Part shown: one piece after another, positions 1 to 11,049 of the stretch
Layout: every line of letters starts with the position of its first letter
Position numbering within the stretch: position 1 is the stretch's first letter
NCBI GenBank assembly: GCA_905221605.1
Contig: CAJNDS010000568.1
Location: 1-64,000 of the forward strand
DNA: 64,000 bases
Reading direction: 5' to 3'
Source: Symbiodinium natans
Lineage: Eukaryota; Sar; Dinophyceae; Suessiales; Symbiodiniaceae
Notes under the pieces: model-generated
Seen by the model: only the letters and a program-made list of their open reading frames with translations
Told to the model about the DNA's origin: nothing
Database searches by the model: none
Made by a program: the position numbers and the translations under genes

Positions 1-155
1 CACACACACGTACACACACACACACACACACACACACGTACACACACACACACGTACACACACACACACACACGTACACACACGTACACACACACACGTA
101 CACACACACACACAAGCACACACACACACACAAGCACACACACACACACACACAC
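1..155. repeat. (CA)n microsatellite with GTACACA variants
   Basis: Almost pure CA dinucleotide repeat interrupted at intervals by CGTACA and, near the end, AAGCACA. The window therefore opens inside a simple repeat, as it also closes in one. Confidence 0.95.
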
Positions 156-2290
156 CGAAAGAGCTCTTCTTGATTCAGCTGGGTCCTTCACCAAATCCGC
201 ACAATGCCTGCAAGCCGAATACGACCCCACACCCCCACCCCACACAACCCCCCCAAGTGTGAGGCACCGAAGCCGTTGCATTCAAGGGGCCAACCATTTC
301 CGGCCCCCCCCCCCTCTCCCCCCCTTATGTTGTTGACAAACCTCCGTATTGAATGGAAGAAGGGCGTTGGAGAGCAGAGCCAGGCATAGCCGAGTTGTTA
401 CGCCCGAAAGTACTGAAACGAAGTCATGGAGCCCTCAAACAGCAATGCCCGAGCTCTGTGGTTCAGGGAAATCTAGGCAATGTAATTTTTAACAAGTGCG
501 TGCGCGTTTTCTGGAGGGCTTCTTTGCGAAATGTGTGCGAAGTCGAGTGTCCCCTTAGCCCTTGTTGAACCCAATCTTCGTTCCCTTAACCCCAAGCCAC
601 GCTCTCCTGCACCAGAAAACTTCTGTAAACGACTGGTTTTCACCGCGCCCTCGATCACGGCTCACACTAAGCTCGTAAGATGACCGTCCGTCTACACTTA
701 AGCCCCGCCAGGGATTGTCGGGCATCTCAAGATCGCTGCAACGAGTCGTGGGCTCACTTCTTGCTGCCGCAGCAGCCAAGGCAAGGCCAGCTTTCTCGTC
801 GAAGCCGCGCCAGAACCTAAGTGTACTTTGAAGGAGGCAACCAAGCTCCCACCACCCCCCCCCCCCCTTCCCAGCCCCCAAGAAACCCGCCAGAAACCTG
901 CACCAACCGCCCCTCCACCAACCCGGTAAGAAACCCAGAAACCAAAGCAAGAGGCGTCCGGCTACTCCAGCCGCGGGATTGGCCGGCCTGTGGGGAACTT
1001 AGGATCTGAAGGGTAAAGGGCTTCAGCAGGGTTGGGGCTCAAGTTTTAGGGTTTAGGGTTCAAAGGTCTTTCGTTTTGAGGGGGTTTATGGTGTTAGGCT
1101 CCGTTTAGCGGCTTCTGCTTCCACACCCCACGTGTAGGCTTCACCCAGATTTCGAGAAACCCGGATTGTACTGTCTGGCTCTTCGCAACACCAGGACTTC
1201 AATACATTTCATCGAAAGTATCTACTTTCCCGAAAATGATGCCCCAGATCCTCTCCGAAGTCATTTTTCCGTATGCTTTACGAGCGACTCAATTCCCCCG
1301 AAAGCGCCTCGAATCCCTCTTGGCGCCCGAACTTGTCAAGCTCACGAATCCCGTTTTGCGACGGCCACAAGCCCTCCGACGTGTGTTTCTGATTCCTCTG
1401 ACATGCCCGGGCCCCCTTTCCCTTCCCTTCCCTCCCCTTCCCACGGAGGAGTCGAGGCATGCACATTAACTACGGGGAAAGGCACGCCGGCAAACCACGC
1501 AAAAAGGCTGAGCTCCCCTGATCTTCCCTGAGCCTTAAACACCTAAGCCCTAAACCTGGAGGGTGCTACTGGGATCAGGGGTGAGTCGTCTCTACCAGGA
1601 TTCATCCCCAAAACCAGCCCTGGCCTTGTTTGGGGTCAGGGTTGGTTTTTGAGCTTGAGTTTATAGGGTTTAGGGGGCTTTAGATGTTCGGGGCTTGCGG
1701 GCTTCAGATTTGGGAAAGCCCATGCTGTCACGCAAGACACACATTCTTTGGGGGTTCAAGGTGAATAAACAGCTTCTGAGTCCCAGCATTCCCTTTCACA
1801 AAGCCCTATAAGACCCTTGGTACAAGAAGCTCACCCAAAATCTCTAAGACCCTTAATACAAGACGCTCGGCCTTGCCTGGCGCCCAGCGCCTCGAGGGTG
1901 CCAAGGTTCAAGGTTTAGGGTTTCAGAATTTTAGGGTGCAGAGTGTTGAGGGTTCAAGGAAAGTGTGAAGGGCATGAATGAAATTAGGGCATATTGAGTT
2001 TCTGCAAGGAGCCAAAATACCCATGAACATATTAATATATCTTCATTTGTGGCAACTGGGAACCTGAAAATGGGCCACTGCTACGAGAACTTTGCTACTG
2101 CTCAGCCAACCTGCAGGCTCAGGATGTCTATTTAGGATTTAGGGTGTATGAAGGGCTTTACCGGCTACTGTGTGTACTGTTGCTTCAGAGCATAGTCTTC
2201 AACGCCCTTGGGGTTCCGGGCTCTAAGGTGTTGGGAATTCAAGATCGAAGCTCTGGCTCTAAGCCCTTTGTGCAGAGCACTTTGTGATGA
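156..2290. other. Sparse region with degenerate telomere-type words, no supported gene
   Basis: Open frames here are short, occur on both strands and carry no motif. Scattered TTTAGGG-like words occur near 1045-1065, 1660-1675 and 1910-1925, along with C-runs at about 303-325 and 852-868. I see no feature I can defend as a gene. Confidence 0.5.
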
Positions 2291-2304
2291 TACCGTATAC
2301 GTAT

Positions 2305-2309
<5 letters not shown>

Positions 2310-2400
<91 letters not shown>
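2310..2400. repeat. (GA)n microsatellite, about 90 bp
   Basis: Uninterrupted GA dinucleotides. It is a purine/pyrimidine mirror tract able to form triplex DNA. The Arg-Glu or Leu-Ser frames across it are artefacts of the repeat. Confidence 0.95.
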
Positions 2401-2401
<1 letters not shown>

Positions 2402-2499
2402 CATGCGAGAATACACTTAGTACCAGTAGATCATTTGAATCATTTGTATTGTGGATTAGGTGTTCAAAGCGCCCTCCGCCCGAACATCCGCAAATCCCT

Positions 2500-2575
2500 T
2501 GCAACCCTACAACCCTAAACCTCCCTCAATCCTACACCCTAAGCCCTAAATCCTAAACCCTGAACCCCAAGCTAG
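2500..2575 (-). repeat. Degenerate CCCTAAA (telomere-type) cluster
   Basis: Several CCCTAAA, CCCTAAG and CCCTGAA words in close succession, the complement of TTTAGGG. Further similar words occur at about 2890-2990. These are interstitial and degenerate, not a chromosome end. Confidence 0.7.
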
Positions 2576-2579
2576 GCCC

Positions 2580-5060
2580 AGATACTCCGGTCTGGTTTGC
2601 GATCCGCTGCTTCACGTCTCCGATGATGGCTGTACTGTCCTCTGCTTCGGGAGGCGGCGCAATGATTTGGCCACTTCTCAGTAGGGCTTCAAAGGGCTTA
2701 GTCGGAAGGGGCGATAGAGGGCTTGTAGGGTGCGAAGAGGGAAGATGGGGTTTGCACTGTCATCATCAACTCTGAACCTGAGCCAAGATAACCCAATCCT
2801 AAGCCAGGTACTCCCCCAGCCGAGGGGCCATGTGGTAGTTCAAAGCAGTGCTGTTGAACCTGACCAGTACCTGCCAGACAAGAGAACACCCTAAACTTCC
2901 CAAAGCTCTAACCCCGCACCCTAACCCCTCCCTGAACCCTAAACCCTAAACGCCCCTAAGCCCTACCCCCCTAGACCCCACGCCCCCCTCTCTCTAAGCC
3001 GTGCATCAATGGCCTCGATTTGGTTCATGACCTGATCGTAATGTGGAAACTGCACAATGCTATGTGGCTGGCGCTGGGCTCCAGCGCCTCCTATCTGCTG
3101 TTTGTCGGATTCAAGGCACAGCTTTCCTCCCCAAGCAAATTCTCACCCCACTCCCCTCTTGATGCCCATCTTGAATGACAACTCTCGGGGCCCCACGGGC
3201 GTCTGCAACGGAGGCTCGGCGCCCGCCGCGGCCGCCTGGTCCAGGCTTGCTTATCTAGCTCGAGACTGCTGCAGGCCACGGTGGTCTTTGGTACGCAGGG
3301 GGGGACGGCGGGCTTTGCACTCGAAGGATATGCTGAGAAGTTGAAGAGCTCCGGGCTCAGGAGTTCAGGCGGTCATGAGCACTTTCAACAGCTCGCACCC
3401 CCCAGTGGAGGGGGCCGGAACACCCCGCTCATCCGATCTCAACGTCGCGTAAGTGCAGTCGACAAAGTATCTGGAAGCCGCAAATCCCAAACCCTGCAAC
3501 CAAAGCCCTGGACCCAGAGCTTCCGGTTCTCCTCTTCAGCTCCCTTCCGCCGACGCCGCAAGAACCATATTCGACCCCAAGTTAAATCAGTTTCGCTCAT
3601 CGAATAAGATAAATAAGAAATATGTGAGCAGCCGCGAAAAATCTCGTGTATATAGCTGCTTATTCAAGCCTCGCGGGGTATCGCTTTGTTGTTTTTTTGT
3701 TTTTGTGGGGGGGGCCCTATCACTTCATGGGACGCATCGCTTTACTGCATATGAGATCCTAAACTAGGAACCCTACCCTTTATCTTCATACACCTGAATT
3801 CCCAAATCCGTTTCCTTTCTTTAGGAAAGAGTGCGAGCTAGAGGCAAGGCTGCTCTCTTCCTGCCCGAAGAAAGGTTGGGAGGTGCCCTTGCATGGCTAC
3901 ACTTTGGGCCCCAGACTGGACCAAGGCGGCTTGTTAGATTATTCTGAACCCTCACCGCTTTTTTTTTGGGCCCTAACACAGAAGCCACCCGCAGCCTTTT
4001 GCGACAGGCTTGCAGCCCGACCATCCTAAACCCCAAACTGTCCTGAACCCTAACACCCCAGGCCCCGCAGCTCCAAAACCGAGAGCCGAACACCGCAGGC
4101 ACCCTTCTCAGAACCTTTGGCCCCAGAAGTGCCCTCTTTGACTGCCCCTGAGCCCTCAAATGCCCTGAAGACTGTTTTGGACCTGGAGTTCCTTGGCATC
4201 TTGCCACCAGCGGTGTTGCAAGACCTGGAAGCTCGGGGCGAGTTGATTGGCCACACCAGAAAGGCACGAAGGGACTGAAGACGCTGTTCCGTGTGTAGGA
4301 CGAAGCTCTGACCCAACACGAACTGCCGACTACTCTGGACGCCAGGGACACGCCTTTGAGTCCTAAGTGCTGTGGTTCTCAAACTTACGACTCACGACTA
4401 GCAGCTCACGGCTGAAACCATGACCCCGAAAACTTCGGACCATAGAAACCCGGCACCATCTTCCTGAAGCATGCAAGGCCCGCCTGCTGTATGGCCGGCC
4501 GTTCCTTTCAGAAGGGGGGAGGGGCTCTCAACCATCAGCTCCAGTTCAGGGCTTGTTTTGCCTGCCAGTTCAGGGCTTTCGGGGGGCGTTGGGCCATGAG
4601 GGCTTATAGGGATAGGACGGTTCATCGGGCGTGTAGAGCTTATGAGTTTTGAGCATGGACGGTTTACAGGGTTTCCGACGGCGGGGGGCGAATCGGCTCA
4701 GGTGCCATAGGGATGCATAGGGTGTACAAGGGGTCAGGGACTTGCCTTCCAGGCACTCGAGGCGCGGGTTTAGGCGGTTTACGGTTTCGGGTTGAAGCAT
4801 TCAAGGCCTATGGTCAACTTTGGCACCCATCTCAGCTCCGCTGAAAACGGGTTCCGATACCAGAAAGTAAGGAAGAGGGGGGGGGGGGTCCACAAGGTTC
4901 AAACTGGCTCCTAGCCGAGTTTGCTGTGTTCACTGAGCAGGAGCAATGATCCCTTGGTGTGACACGTAAGACTCGCAGACTGGCATCCATTCAAGAAAGC
5001 CTGGGCAAGGTGCCAAGCAGGCCAGTAGCCACAATGCAACCAAAATAGAAAGGATCAATA
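2580..5060. other. Low-information intergenic stretch
   Basis: Mixed-composition DNA with CCCTAAA-like words around 2890-2990, a T-run near 3960, and open frames on both strands with no motif or splice support. Nothing here rises above background. Confidence 0.4.
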
Positions 5061-5137
5061 CAATCAGCAATCAGAAACAAACGCAAAGCGCATGAACTGA
5101 ACATAAAGCAGAGAACAACAAACAGCAACGCTGCACG

Positions 5138-5582
5138 TTATCTGCTTCGACCATCCCCGCCCTGAGGACAATTTGTGGGCGTCCTGCCTCCTTTCGGACA
5201 CGTCGTTTTGGCTACTTCGTGGGATCTCTCCAGTGTCGCCAGTAAACCCCGCAGCGGGGTAGAGCCCACTGGCGGTCCTTTTGGGATCGTCTTTTCGTTG
5301 GAATGGTTGTAAGTACCCTGAATAGAAGCACAAGCAACATAACAGCTCACCCAAGGCTCACTCAAACACGAGTGCCAAAAGGAACCCGCTTGAATCCAAA
5401 CGTCACCCCAGCCACACGAGGAACTCAGGGGCAAGCGGTGACGCGGCTCTCCCAGGATGCAACTGCTTAGGTCACGTGAGCCAGAAGGATGTGCAGCAGA
5501 TCTCGGGTTCACAGGGTTCAGGAGGAAGAGATGAGGTTGGATTGGGCACGGGGATGACGCCTGGGATGGTAGCTGCAGCCAT
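5138..5582 (-). CDS. Candidate two-exon hypothetical gene
   Basis: I do not recognise the product. On the minus strand an ATG (5582-5580) opens a Pro-rich N terminus beginning MAAATIPGVIPVPNP. A strong 3' splice site, a pyrimidine tract ending TTCAG at about 5318-5335, precedes a 60-codon open frame from 5317 to the TAA at 5140-5138 that is rich in Thr, Gly and Lys (starts GTYNHSNEKTIPKG). A second frame of the same exon also stays open, so the reading frame is not settled. I could not identify a donor that joins the two parts in phase. Alternative: chance open frames in an intergenic region. Confidence 0.2.
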
Positions 5583-6124
5583 ACTGCAGGTAGGACATGA
5601 AAACGGCATCTAGAATCTAGACTCAACCATCCAGTATAAGCCCTCTCAGTCCTTCAACCTCGTCAGGTCAAGACTCCCAACACCTCGAAATTCAAAAGGA
5701 ACTTTCAGCTCACATGCAAGCGCGAAGTGCAGCGCTCCATCTGAGTTCCCTGCAGAAAGTCTCAAGGCCGATGATGAGCATTCAGATGAAGGCTGAAGGT
5801 CTAGACTTTGCCGATTGCAGAGCTGCTCAACTTGCTGTGCACTCCCTGGATGCCGAGAACTGCCAACCTTTTCAAAGCTCTCGGCGGAGCTGTGCTGTGG
5901 AGGGCCCTTTGGCTCTTTGGGGCATTTTTCCTAACTCAAAGCTTCAGCAAAGAAGTCGAACAACACACGTGGCATGTGAGAAGTGAGTGCTGAACACTTT
6001 AGTCTAGCCGCCAGCCATTACTAGCGCGTGGCTTGCGCACTCTAGTCCAGGTCATAGACTGAGTCCGTATACACTTCGAATCTTCTGAGTAACCGGAGAC
6101 ACGGGAGCAACGCTTGAGGGCGCC

Positions 6125-6632
6125 ATGGATGCCATGGCTTGCCACCCGATTTCAGCCCACAGAGACGGCTCAAAGCCCCTGGCCAGCAAGCAGCTGCGCT
6201 TCAACGTTCCAGGCATCGGGGCTCTTCATAAGCCTCTAGCCCAACGTGTAAATAAAACTGCCTCATGGAACCTTGAGCTCGCAGCAGGCCTCCCCCCCCC
6301 CCATTATTCCTCAGCCCTATACTGGTGGAAGCTTTGGGATAGCACTGAGGTTGCACCCGGAGACTCGAGCGCAGGTATGCCGGGAGCGCAATCAGGAGGG
6401 GCTGGGCATCGCTGGGGGCTTTGAAAGGTTTCCTCACTGGGCCAGCTCAGAGTTCGTGGGGGAGTTGCCAGGCCTCGGTTACACGGGGCAGCCCGTTGGC
6501 AGCTGTTCGTATGTGGGGAGCATTGGGAAGCAGAACCTTCAGTACACTTGCTTTGAACCCTCGCATTTGCCACTTAGAACTTCTGAGAAGCCTAGGAGTG
6601 CTACGGAGGAAGTCCCCGGTACGAAGGCCTAA
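6125..6632 (+). CDS. Candidate two-exon hypothetical gene
   Basis: The ATG at 6125 sits in a good context (CGCCATGGAT) and starts MDAMACHPISAHRDG, an open frame that continues with a Lys/Arg-balanced stretch. A pyrimidine-rich 3' splice site (C-run then ATTCCTCAG) at about 6290-6314 precedes a different frame that runs to TAA at about 6632. It contains GGSFGIALRLHPETR and, further on, PGLGYTGQP, a Pro-Gly-Tyr-Gly pattern reminiscent of microtubule-inner-protein motifs; one short match is not enough for a call. The donor that would join the two in phase is not obvious. Confidence 0.22.
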
Positions 6633-6693
6633 CAAAGCATGACACTTGCCTGCCCACATGTCTGAATATCTCAAACACGCTTAAACCCGATTC

Positions 6694-7043
6694 TCATTCT
6701 GACGTCTGCGCGACGCTTTGCATAGTGTAGGTGTAGCAGGTACATGCCAGATTGGCGGCGTCTTTGACCTCTCTGTGTACCGAAGCCTCAGCAGCAAACA
6801 CCTGATCCCCAATGACGGCATGAAGAATGTCCCTAGTGTCCCCGAAGCGGTCCCAGAGGCTGGGATGCTTAGCAGCTAGCTTTACCACATGATCCGATCA
6901 AAGCCTCTGAAACCCTCCACCCCAAGTAGACGCGGCACCGAAGATGGACACATGGGCCGGCCAACGCAAATCCTGCAGGATTCGGCCAGGTCGGATTCGT
7001 GAGTTGTCGATTTCAAGCCGGGGCTCCCACCAAACCCAAAATG
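6694..7043 (-). CDS. Candidate exon(s) with one in-frame stop or unrecognised intron
   Basis: After a consensus 3' splice site (TTCTTTGCAG, ending at about 7044) one minus-strand frame reads WEPRLEIDNSRIRPGR and on to GAAS, meets TGA at 6900-6898, and then continues in the same frame with KHPSLWDRFGDTRD and EASVHREVKDAAN to a stop at 6694. Composition is charged and non-repetitive on both sides of the TGA. A short intron that is a multiple of three (GT at about 6918, AG at about 6880) would remove the stop. Pseudogene or coincidence are the alternatives. The product is not recognised. Confidence 0.25.
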
Positions 7044-7409
7044 CTGCAAAGAACGCACCACAAAGACGTAATCCAGACACCAGAGTTCAGCAGGTCGGGT
7101 TTCTTCGAGCTACTATAAGGGCCTCAGCAACTCTGAGATGAATTTGAGGCCTGCCTGCTATTGTACTTTACACTATGTTACGAGAGAATTAGGACCAGAA
7201 TGTTGTTGGCACTGTGCATGTCTGCTCTGGTCCTCAGAGTCTAAGAGGAAGGGGCCCTGGGGGGGAAGCGTCCCGAACGGCACACGGTTTTTCTTCTAAC
7301 CTTGACGGACCTTGCCTCATAACCGTGTCGACTTTTTTCTCCTCGTTAGAGTTAGAACTCTTCTTTTACGGGTCAGCTTGCTTGTGATGCTGGGAACAAC
7401 AGCAAACTA

Positions 7410-8030
7410 ATTGGGTGTTTGGAGCATTTCGAATAGGCCGCAAAAACCCAAACCAAGCAAATTGGGTTTTACTGGAGCATTCTTGATTCGGCCACAAGGA
7501 CCCAAATCAAGCACATGTCTTTTCGGGAGCAATTTGACTGGTCCGCAAGGAACCAAAGCAAGCCAACTTCTTCTTAATTTTTACTGTAGTGTTTTGACCA
7601 GGCCGGAAGGATTCAAGCAACTTAGGTGTTTGGAGCATTTCGACTAGGCCGCAAGGACACCAAAAAACAATGAGTTTTTATCGGTATCGTTTTGATTAGG
7701 CCGCAAAGACCCTTAATCAAGCAAATTAAAAGTTTGGAGCATTTTGACCAGGCCGCAAGATCCAAACCACGCCAATTCGGGCTTTTCCTGCAGCATTTTG
7801 ACCAGGCTACAAGGACCAAATGAAGCCAATTTAAGCTTTTTTGTAGCAGCAAGTCGTGTTTTGGAGCAGGCTGCAGGGACCCAAAGCAGGCAAATTGGGT
7901 CTTACTGGAGCAAGGACCCAAACCAAGCAAATTGGATCGCACTGGAGTATTTGCTAGGCGGCAACCCAAACCAAGCCAATTGCGTCTTATTGGAGCATTT
8001 TGGATTAGGCCGCAATACCCTTCGGGGCTT
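7410..8030. repeat. Degenerate tandem repeat, unit about 52 bp, about 12 copies
   Basis: The core TTGGAGCATTTTGACC followed by AGGCCGCAAGGACCCAAA recurs at about 7420, 7470, 7527, 7586, 7630, 7685, 7734, 7790, 7860, 7905, 7942 and 7990. Spacing is irregular (37-70 bp), which indicates an old, decayed array. Frames across it are repeat artefacts. Confidence 0.85.
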
Positions 8031-8196
8031 TCCAAGGCAGGTATGGCACTGCTACAGCGGTGAGATCTTGCTACGTTGACAGCTCTGAAGACTCACGTTG
8101 AACACTTCTGACACGAGACTCGCAACCTTGGCCGGCTACCCCTTCTGACCTAAACGTTTCTCATCGATTCTGAGCACTGCCCATTGCCACGCTGTC

Positions 8197-8553
8197 ATGT
8201 TCAACGTATTGCTGATGTTGCATACGCATACCTCATCACACGACGAATCAAGGCTGAGCACATCGGATCTTCGTGTTCGTGTTCTGATGTTTCTGCATGT
8301 GCTTCTGGTGGGTTTTTATAAAAAAGCTCCAACAAGCCTTAAGGGCAGCAACTGGGACCCACAAGAACCCCGAGTAAGGTACGACGTCGGAATGCAAGAA
8401 CATCAGCAAGTTTCGAGTTTCCAGGGGGCCGCAAAAGAAAGGGTTCTAGTTGATTGTGAATATTCAGAATGCGACCGCTCGCTCCTGTCAGAATTCCAAG
8501 CCCACTGGACCAACTGCATTCTTGGGATGCCCGAATCAGGTCAGGATTCTTAG
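8197..8553 (+). CDS. Candidate single-exon hypothetical protein, 118 aa
   Basis: ATG at 8197 to TAG at 8553. The N-terminal third holds a hydrophobic segment (about residues 30-42, VLMFLHVLLVGFY) that could be a membrane anchor. The rest is charged and acidic (GSNWDPQEPRVRYDV, ERVLVDCEYSECDRS). An antisense frame is also open over much of the region, so the strand is uncertain; the higher Asp/Glu content favours plus. It lies immediately left of the AT-rich element. The family is not recognised. Confidence 0.2.
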   Translation: MFNVLLMLHTHTSSHDESRLSTSDLRVRVLMFLHVLLVGFYKKAPTSLKGSNWDPQEPRVRYDVGMQEHQQVSSFQGAAKERVLVDCEYSECDRSLLSEFQAHWTNCILGMPESGQDS

Positions 8554-8646
8554 AATGCGCTGAGGCCGAGTCCACGCATCCGTCATTCGAGGCCAGCTCT
8601 CTGAGAGCTCGGAGAAGCCGAAGATGAGTGCTTTTTCTAAGGTTCC

Positions 8647-8700
8647 ATATATATACATATATACATATACATATATACATATACATATATACATATATAC

Positions 8701-8752
<52 letters not shown>
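8647..8752. repeat. (TA)n/(TACATA)n microsatellite
   Basis: About 105 bp of alternating AT with interspersed TACATA. It lies directly outside the left terminal cassette of the putative element at 8753-10908, mirroring the AT tract outside its right end. Confidence 0.95.
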
Positions 8753-8979
8753 GCTACCCCCGCCCCCAGCGACCTACCCTTTTTAGGCCTTTTTAGGCCT
8801 TTTTAACAAAACATAACAAAGAAGGCCCAAAAGTCGCGTAGTTAATCACCGGGTAATGAAGGACAGTTACTGGGACACCACACCCACCTCACAGACCCCG
8901 ATAAGCTAGCATTGGAAGAATCTACATTTTGAATCTGAAGCGGACAATGCTGTTTTTAGATGTTTAGATCAGTGTTTTT

Positions 8980-9760
8980 CTATGCAAATTGTGCGTTTCA
9001 AGGGCAATTAATGTTTTGTTGAGCAACTAATTTATTTATACAATTGTGTTTGTACGAGGCAAAGTATTAATCAAATAGTGAAACATTTTCTTGGTTCTAT
9101 GCGAATTTAGCTACTAGAGTAATTATTAAGCAAAGAGCCCAATTTGACTCAAGTGAATACTATTTAAAGGAGCATACTCAACCAAGATACGAAATAAACA
9201 CCATTTTCAACCAAAAAATGGCAAAGTGTGCGTTTAAAGTGCAAATACTGTATTTATACAATTGTGGTTTGTACTAGGCAAAGTATGCTCTCTGAAAAGT
9301 CCACTGAAATTCCTTATGTTTACATATTCATGAATCGTTTTTCTTTTTGAAATAATCATTTTATGCGAATTTAGCTACTAGAGTGATTTTTTAAGCAATA
9401 GCCCAATTTAACCCAAGTGAATACCATTTAAAGGACCATACTCAACCAAAATACGAAAGAAGCACCATATTCAACCAAAATATGGCAAAGTGTGGTTTAA
9501 AGGGCAAATAGTGCTTTGTTGAGCAACTAATGCATTGAAACAGTTGTGTTTATACCAGGCAAAGTATTATTGAAGTACTATCTGCAAAGTCAAATGAAAC
9601 ACCTTCTGTTTACATATTCATGAAACAATTTTTTTGAAGTATTCATTCTATGCGAATTTAACTACTAGAGGAATTCTTAAGCAAATAGCCCAATTTGACT
9701 CAAGTGAATACTATTTAAAGGACCATACTCAACCAAATACGAAATAAACATTTGCGGAAA
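8980..9760. repeat. AT-rich tandem repeat, unit about 265-290 bp, about 3 copies
   Basis: The block TATGCGAATTTAGCTACTAG recurs at about 9100, 9362 and 9648, followed each time by the CCCAATTTGACTCAAGTGAA and CATACTCAACCAA blocks; TTGAGCAACTAA and AGGCAAAGTAT recur between them. A diverged fragment lies at about 10258. Confidence 0.85.
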
Positions 9761-10005
9761 TGGAAACGGTTCTACCTACATAACAATGAGGCAAAGATTG
9801 CTGAAGTATTCACTAAAGACCACTTATATACTATGTCTGGAAAGCACAATTTGCATGAGCAAGCTTAAAGATGCACAATAATGGAAATAGAAGCGGTTCT
9901 ACTTACATAACGATGAAACAAAGATGTCTGAAGTATTCAATAAAGACCACATATATACTATGCTGGAAAAACGCAACTTGCACAATCATGCTTAAAAAAT
10001 GCACA
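9755..10005. repeat. AT-rich repeat, unit about 120 bp (2 tandem copies plus one at 10340-10452)
   Basis: Units start near 9760 and 9880 with GCGGTTCTACTTACATAAC-like sequence and continue through AAAGACCAC, TATATACTATG and GCACAA words. A third copy at 10340-10452 lies just left of the foldback. Confidence 0.8.
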
Positions 10006-10486
10006 AGAATCCTAGAAAAGTACTTAGTGAAGGCCATACACAAGCAAATTCACAAATACATAAAGACATCCAAAAGCGCAAGCTTTTCAGGAGAATCTCT
10101 GGTAAAGTTTGGATTATAGGGTTTTGGGGTATTCCTGGACGAGAAGGAGTCACTTTTTAAGCAAACAATTCTAAGCAATAAATGCTTTTTCTCAAGACAA
10201 GTATTGCAAATGCTGCTTCTAGATAATTAATCGCATTTACCAGGCAAATATTATCCATGCGAATTGAGCTACCAGAGCACCAAGTAATGGCTGAATAAGG
10301 CCTACTACACTTGAGTACAACCAAAAGATGCACTAAACACTAGCGGCTCTACTTACATAATAACGAAACAAATAGTTCTGAAGCACTCGAAAGAAAGACC
10401 ACTTGTATACTATTTCTGAAAAGCACAATTAGCATAAGAGCACACTTAAAAATGCGTAGTTGTTGCCTCGTGACCGTGAAGGCGAA

Positions 10487-10765
10487 CCAAAAAGCCAAAA
10501 TACCAAAACCAAAAAACCAAAAAAACCAAAACCAAAAAAACCAAAAAAACCAAAACCAAAAAAACCAAAAACACCAAAAAAACCAATTTTCCGGGACTCT
10601 CAGGAAATCCCTATGAGGCTTCTCCAAGAGTCCCGGAAAATTGGTTTTTTTGGTATTTTTGGTTTTTTTGGTTTTGGTTTTTTTGTTTTTTTTGGTTTTG
10701 GTTATTTTGGTTTTTTTGGTTTTGGTTTTTTTGTTTTTTTTGGTTTTGGTATTTTTGGTTTTTCT
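10487..10765. repeat. Long foldback (hairpin) of CCAAAA/TTTTGG arms
   Basis: The left arm (10487-10600) is built of CCAAAA/CCAAAAAAA words and ends in CCAATTTTCCGGGACTCT. The right arm (10627-10765) opens with AGAGTCCCGGAAAATTGG and continues with GGTTTTTTTGG words. The inner 18 bp pair perfectly and the outer low-complexity parts pair with few mismatches, leaving a 26-nt loop (10601-10626). It is a strong cruciform or RNA hairpin former. Confidence 0.9.
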
Positions 10766-10890
10766 ACTGTCCCGTGTATGCGATTTTAGTTGTTTAAGTG
10801 TCTACGCCCTGGGAAATACGCTATATTGCACACCGAGTTTGCTTGCAGTGCAGCTGGGTGACTTGAGACAAGGCGAAAAAGGGTAGGTCA

Positions 10891-10937
10891 CTGGGGGGGG
10901 GGGGTACCATATATATATATATACATATATTAGGCTT
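10891..10937. repeat. G-run plus (TA)n compound satellite (right element end)
   Basis: A 12-14 nt G-run is followed by TACC and alternating AT. The same arrangement (GGTAGGTCA, G-run, short linker, AT tract) recurs at 59363-59406 and in diverged form at 31135-31200. Confidence 0.9.
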
Positions 10938-11049
10938 GGGAGGAGGCTTCTCTAAGCTGTGGCAGCAGCTCCGGCAGCGGCGTCCTGGGCCTGCAGCGGC
11001 ACCGGGTTTGCAGAAGAGGACGCAGGCGGCATGGTAGCTTCCTTGCAGA

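Larger units (their letters stand above)
8753..10908. mobile_element. Putative non-autonomous AT-rich element with terminal inverted cassettes
   Basis: The left end (8753-8784) reads GCTACCCCCGCCCCCAGC then GACCTACCCTTTTT. The right end (10876-10908) is its near-perfect reverse complement: AAAAAGGGTAGGTCACTG, a G-run, then GTACC. Each end abuts an AT microsatellite on the outside. The roughly 2.1 kb between them is much more AT-rich than both flanks and contains two tandem repeat families and a long foldback, but no transposase-like frame. That architecture fits a non-autonomous DNA transposon, or a satellite island bounded by inverted copies of a dispersed cassette. I saw no clear target-site duplication, because both flanks are AT repeat. 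Confidence 0.4.

Noticed and set aside
2284-2416. Arg-Glu and Leu-Ser repeat proteins
   Set aside because: Translations of the (GA)n microsatellite; likewise the Tyr-Ile frames over AT tracts at 8.65, 23.2, 31.2, 60.2 and 62.3 kb.
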